This document shows positions 7,577 to 11,366 of a DNA stretch of 11,366 bases, piece after piece. The DNA is from Euperipatoides rowelli. Lineage: Eukaryota > Onychophora > Udeonychophora > Euonychophora > Peripatopsidae. Every line of letters begins with the position of its first letter. Position 1 is the first letter of the stretch. Below the pieces are notes generated by a model that saw only the letters and a list, made by a program, of their open reading frames with translations, did not search any database and was not told the origin of the DNA. The DNA is taken from NCBI GenBank assembly GCA_003024985.2, contig PXIH01S0050879.1; one strand, given 5' to 3'. Made by a program: the position numbers and the translations under genes.

Positions 7577-7597
7577 AAAAAAAAATTAAAAAAAAAG
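7577..7597 (+). repeat. A-rich tail of the LINE
   Basis: Nine A, two T, nine A and a G follow the C-rich end of the 3' UTR, with the target-site duplication directly after. This fixes the plus orientation and the 3' end of the element. Confidence 0.85.
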
Positions 7598-7610
7598 AAA
7601 GAAACATTCT
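7598..7610 (+). repeat. 3' target-site duplication of the LINE
   Basis: This is the second copy of AAAGAAACATTCT, identical to 943-955. The base before differs (G7597 against A942), so the exact shared length is 13. Confidence 0.88.
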
Positions 7611-8099
7611 CACCTTTTCCATTGTTTCAGCAGACAAGGGAGAAATACCATTTTCCTGAAAATAAGAATTTCATGAAAATTATTGAATAAACAATACATT
7701 ACCTTCAACAATATATAATGAAAGAATTTAACATTTCAAACTATCAAAACGATTTGTGGATTGTAAAGCATGAGGGGGTTTTGAATTTTTTGGGTAGTCA
7801 TAGTTTGAATGATAGAAGAGTCTTTATAGAGCATGCATTGATTTTTAGTATGAGGGAAAACTAGTGCAGGGTTTGAGGATTAATGTTAAGAGGGAAACAG
7901 TCGGAAGTTATAAGGAAGAAATAGTAGAATAGGAGAAGATGGGGTGTAAAGTTATTAATGGGACAAAAAACGAAGGTGTAGAAAGAAAGAAAATAATATG
8001 CAAAAGAATGGAAAACAGAATATATTTTATTTTGAAGGTTATTAATTTGAAAAATGTAGGAGGATAGAGTTTGAGAACATGGTTTAACAAAACAAATGC
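7611..8099. other. Right flank of the LINE, partly purine-rich
   Basis: From about 7740 the plus strand becomes rich in A and G, as in the LINE fragment that follows, so this stretch may hold its decayed 5' part. I can read no domain here. The minus frame at 7908-8090 is a pyrimidine-strand shadow. Confidence 0.4.
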
Positions 8100-8660
8100 C
8101 TTTTGTGGGGGAAGTGGAGGCTCATTAGAAGAAGAGAAATTTTAGCTATGGGTGATGAGATTGAGATGGGTCTTTTTTATCAGGTGAAATGGGATTATTA
8201 GATTTAGGAACAAATTAATGAACAAACCCCAATTGAAACCGAATGTTTAATAATGTAAGATATTGGCTCAGCCAGGAAAATTCCAGAATTTGTGTACACA
8301 AATGGAGGAATATCATAAGGAGCTGGAGAAGCATAGGTATTTATTTTTATTAGGAACTCATACTTATATTATGAAGAATCAATAGTAGTGACGTGATTAT
8401 CAGGATAGTCAATTACTGAGTGTACAGGTAAAGCACTAATAGGATCATTAATAATTGCAAAATTATCATGTCAATGAAGGTATTTATGTGGTAGATGGAA
8501 AATATAATAGAAATGAGAGAATGATTAAGGGTTTGCAAGAAAACATGAATTTAGAAATATAAAATGCTATGGATGATTATACTTGGAATAAGGATTGTAT
8601 AAATATCTAGGCTATTAATAGATAGGAATGAGATGAATAAAATAAGATATAAAAATGTGG
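8100..8660 (+). pseudogene. Second LINE: endonuclease (EEP) remnant
   Basis: This is a different, older non-LTR element in the plus orientation. MGDEIEMGLFYQVKW (8148-8192) resembles the mid-domain strand of EEP endonucleases. In another frame, EEYHKELEKHRYLFLLG (8305-8355) is the block that normally leads into GDFN; here the Asp-Phe-Asn has decayed to THT. The same frame reopens at 8479-8589 with YNRNERMIKGLQENMNLEI, one stop, then NAMDDYTWN, the usual block before the I/L-D-Y motif. The clade (RTE, I, CR1 or another) cannot be settled. Stops are frequent, so the gene is long dead. Known EEP domains have these blocks in this order, which is the main support. Confidence 0.6.
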
Positions 8661-9690
8661 AATGGAAAAGAGAAGGATTGTCACATAGATAAGATTATGA
8701 TGGTGATGATGATGGGAAGGAATAGATAAAGTAAAAAGATAAATGAATGAAAAATAGGATGAGATATAAAAGGAGAAATAAATGCCCAAAATCTTTCTGC
8801 AGATTTAAAGAGAGATTTTGGGAAAAGAAAGAAGATAAGAAGAATAAGATTCATGGAATTATTAAAGTAATGGAGATGAGAATTGAGATGATAAAAAGAA
8901 ACAATAGTGAATAAATAACTAGATGGGATAAGGAAATACATGAAACAAAATATAGAAAGTTAATAGAGAATCTAAGAACATTTTGGAGAAAAAATAAGGA
9001 AGTGAAAAAAAAATGAAAGGTGTGGAATATAAAATGACACCTAGAATAAAGAATACAGAATGTAAAAGGAGGAAAGATAATTACCTGGTACAGAAAAGAA
9101 GGAATGTGAGAGGGATAGTTGTAGAAGTTTTGGAAATAGATTTAAAATAAAGAATGGTAGGTAAAGGCAGGAACAAATTGTTTTGTGAATGATGATAAAA
9201 GGTACATGATAAATGGTATTGAGGAATTTAAAGAAGTATTGAATGGATATGCAAAAGTTATGCAGAATGCAAAAGATGAATTAAAAAGACACGAAGGAGG
9301 AGATAGAATGGAAGAGATGGGTAAAAATAAGATCTATTTGATAAAGATTTAAGAAAGTTAAGAAATAAGAAAGAAAGATTTTGATGGAGTAGTGGTAGAA
9401 ATGGATAAGTATGGGATAGGAAGGGACAAGAATAAAATATAGAAATGTGGTAACATCTTGTAATATTTTTAAGAAAAAGAATAAGATGGGAAATATTTTT
9501 GAATCTATTTCAGGAGCTGAAACCTTAGGTGGTAACAGATGGAGGATATGATTGGGAGTATGAGTGAAGGGGAGAAAAATTTAACATGGTAGATGAATTT
9601 GGGTTGGAGAGGGAGGTGAATAAAGCAATTAGATTTATGTTAAATGAATGGGAGAGGATTAGGAAATTGAAGGATATTGGTAATTATTAA
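8661..9690 (+). pseudogene. Second LINE: linker and start of reverse transcriptase, broken off
   Basis: This is the basic, Lys/Glu-rich linker between endonuclease and RT, with readable pieces such as YRKLIENLRTFWRKNKE (about 8950-9002) and FKEVLNGYAKVMQ. At 9589-9690, in the same frame as the endonuclease blocks, VDEFGLEREVNKAIRFMLNE is like the E-x-x-x-A-I-x-x-M block just before RT motif 1. A stop follows and then unrelated AT-rich DNA. Motifs A to C of the RT are absent, so the 3' part of the element is gone by deletion or truncation. No A-tail or target duplication was found. Minus-strand frames at 8607-8789 and 8681-8941 only reflect the purine-rich plus strand. Confidence 0.5.
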
Positions 9691-10979
9691 AATCTCATGT
9701 CATTATGATTTTCAACATGACATATTTGTTAACGAAAGTTTATTGTAGAATGAAAAAATTTTGGTTTTCTTAAATATATATACAATTTTAATCTTTCTTC
9801 ATGGATTATGGATCGAGAATGGTGGAGGGAGAATTAACAGAGAAGGGATACATGTAATTGGCACTGATTCTTTTAATTGGATTATCAGCTAGTAATAAAG
9901 TACACTTTGGGTATGGTTTAGAATAATATTCCAGTTTAACACAAGCATTCAAAGACAAACCAAGCCAACATAATATACTCTATTATTAGTTATAAACTAT
10001 TTCTATCATTTCCCTATTTTCCATTTTATATGGCTATAAACTGAGGTATCAATTGAGATTTTGTTGAATAACCTATTTATAAAAAATAGACTGTATGAGC
10101 TTAAAAACTAGAAAATTAAAAAGAAAAGGAATAGGATGGGGCCAAGGCGAATAAAGAATATGAGACTACTATACATTGTTTAAAACATACAATAAATACA
10201 ACATGGTAAAATATATTTTGTTCTCATATGACATTATTATAATGTTGGGCTGAAAGTCCTTCTTTGTCCAAGATATTTATATTAGAATATGACTCAAAGC
10301 AACACAAATTGATTTTTAATGACGATTTGAACTTAAACAATTTGAAACAAATAATGTGAAAAGAATCACCAATTTGTTTATTTTTTTAAAAATACAATTA
10401 TTGAGTAGCTACTTTTTTAATTTCAGACAGCGTTTTTTGATTATAAAAAATATAAGTTTGAATAAGATTCAACATTTCATAAATAACGACTGATATTTTT
10501 AGGAATTCAAATTGTTGCTAAATGCCATGGTAAATGAGCCTAATTGATAGAATTAATTTTGGAATAGCCTATAAATTTTAAGTACAGTAGGCCTATATAG
10601 TCTACTGTTTTATTAAATTGAGATTTTTAAAATAGAAAAATTGAATATATCATCTAATCATATAACTGTAAATGAATAAGAAAAAAGAATGGAATAACAG
10701 TTGACTTGAAAGAGTTTCACAACCGAATAAATATTACAAATCTAAATTATAAGAATAAATAATATTCCTGTATTTGTACTGATTAAAAGTTGTAAATAAA
10801 ATAAATCAGTAAGTCTTATAATCAAATGCTAAACATTAAAACTCATGTTGATATGAAACAAAAAACAAACAAAATATCCTTATCATTCACGATGTCAACA
10901 AAATCTCATGGGAATATTTCTTACACCCTTTCCCATTTCTGTTTGGAAATTTGACAAAACTGAAGTTGATAGTCTACTA
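9691..10979. other. AT-rich stretch, no gene recognised
   Basis: No open frame of note, element end or RNA gene is visible on either strand. It contains many short A and T runs and one small hairpin (10584-10608). Confidence 0.6.
10584..10608. repeat. Short inverted repeat (7-bp arms)
   Basis: ACAGTAG (10584-10590) pairs with CTACTGT (10602-10608). The loop contains the palindrome CTATATAG. It may be a remnant end of a small transposon or chance in AT-rich DNA. Confidence 0.4.
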
Positions 10980-11243
10980 CAGTGTTTCCCAATTAAATTT
11001 GACCACAGAACCCCGTTTTTTAAATTTTGTGAACCTCAACCTTAAGTTTCGCTGCAATATGGCTCCACTAGTACTTGTTTAAATTTCTCATACACTGTAA
11101 TACAATATCTTCTCTGTGATGTTTTTGCTTCTGAAGACAAGTACATATTGCTGTACTTACAATCCATCAAATTTTAAATAGTTATTTTATCCTTTTTTTA
11201 AAAATAGTATAATGTTATTGTGATGTTTTCACTTTATGGAACC
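10980..11243 (+). mobile_element. Possible hAT-like transposon fragment, left end
   Basis: CAGTGTTTCCCAA followed by a stretch like GACCACAGAACCCC resembles the terminal inverted repeat and subterminal region of many non-autonomous hAT elements. The matching right end (TTGGGAAACACTG) and an 8-bp duplication are not seen in the window, so the element is incomplete or mis-assigned. It has no coding potential. Confidence 0.35.
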
Positions 11244-11366
11244 CAGGGTCGGATTGTCAAGAAATTTCAGCCTGGGCAGAAAAGGACTAACCAGCCCTGT
11301 CACCCATAAATATACTTTTCTATGTAGGATGTCTGGGGGCACTTCCGGACCTAAGGGGGGAGGGGG
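11244..11366 (+). mobile_element. Possible second DNA-transposon end at the window edge
   Basis: CAGGGTCGGATTGTC followed by CAGCCTGGGCA is like the ends of hAT-type elements that begin CAGGG(G/T)CGGATT. The base composition changes sharply here to GC-richer sequence ending in GGGGGGAGGGGG. It is cut by the window edge, so its extent and partner end are unknown. Confidence 0.35.

Larger units (their letters stand above)
956..7597 (+). mobile_element. Near full-length, dead L1/Tx1-type LINE with a nested solo LTR
   Basis: The element runs from the 5' duplication to an A-rich tail and spans 6,642 bp, or about 5.3 kb once the nested LTR and one ACTT copy are subtracted. It has the two-ORF plan of L1/Tx1-type elements: an ORF1 remnant, then an ORF2 remnant with an apurinic-like (EEP) endonuclease, a reverse transcriptase and a C-terminal CCHC knuckle. 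A 3' UTR carrying tandem repeats follows. Assignment to the Tx1 lineage rests on remembered family style: endonuclease text such as GHAATACKGV, LDYLFVTS and SDHAALLMQVG, and RT text such as SSPGPD and GRTIHMPILL. It was not checked by a search. ORF2 needs at least four changes of frame and passes several stops, so the copy cannot mobilise itself. Confidence 0.85.

Noticed and set aside
7908-8941. Minus-strand frames of 60-86 codons rich in Ser, Phe, Leu and His
   Set aside because: They are the complement of the purine-rich LINE remnant on the plus strand. Low complexity, no domain, and the plus frame explains the region.

Overview
This window looks like AT-rich intergenic DNA from a eukaryote, most likely an animal. 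I see no host protein gene, no prokaryotic operon, no functional tRNA or rRNA gene and no CRISPR array. What can be recognised is a stack of old transposable elements. The taxon cannot be fixed from the sequence. The main element resembles the L1/Tx1-type LINEs best known from frogs, fishes and aquatic invertebrates, so an aquatic animal is a reasonable guess and no more. Nearly every open reading frame here is a fragment of a decayed retrotransposon or a chance antisense frame.

Layout. 1-942 is older flanking DNA holding a TAA-type simple repeat and a tRNA-derived, SINE-like stretch on the minus strand (about 136-257). 943-7610 is one non-LTR retrotransposon in the plus orientation, bounded by a perfect 13-bp target-site duplication (943-955 and 7598-7610). 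Its parts in order are: a 5' region; a decayed ORF1 (about 1564-2256); a spacer; a decayed ORF2 (2739-7162) with endonuclease, reverse transcriptase and a C-terminal zinc-knuckle region; a 3' UTR with four 41-bp tandem repeats (7209-7372); and an A-rich tail (7577-7597). Stops and frameshifts break both ORFs, and the reverse-transcriptase active-site box reads YVND instead of the usual YADD.

A 1,337-bp solo LTR (4411-5747) sits inside the reverse transcriptase. It has TGTAA...TTACA ends and is flanked by a 4-bp ACTT duplication. When the LTR and one ACTT copy are left out of the reading, the two halves of the reverse transcriptase join in the same frame, so the order of events can be read directly: LINE first, LTR element second, then LTR-LTR recombination. 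The LTR keeps recognisable control signals: a tandem pair of octamer motifs, two inverted CCAAT boxes, a TATA box and two AATAAA signals. It also holds a 62-bp near-perfect AT palindrome.

Downstream, about 8100-9690 is a second, more decayed and purine-rich LINE fragment of a different type. It keeps endonuclease, linker and the very start of the reverse transcriptase, and the rest of the RT is missing. From 9691 to 10979 I recognise no feature apart from a short hairpin. At the right edge, sequences starting at 10980 and 11244 resemble the ends of hAT-like DNA transposons. The most informative observation is the nested, datable LINE/LTR structure. I found no convincing undescribed functional system.
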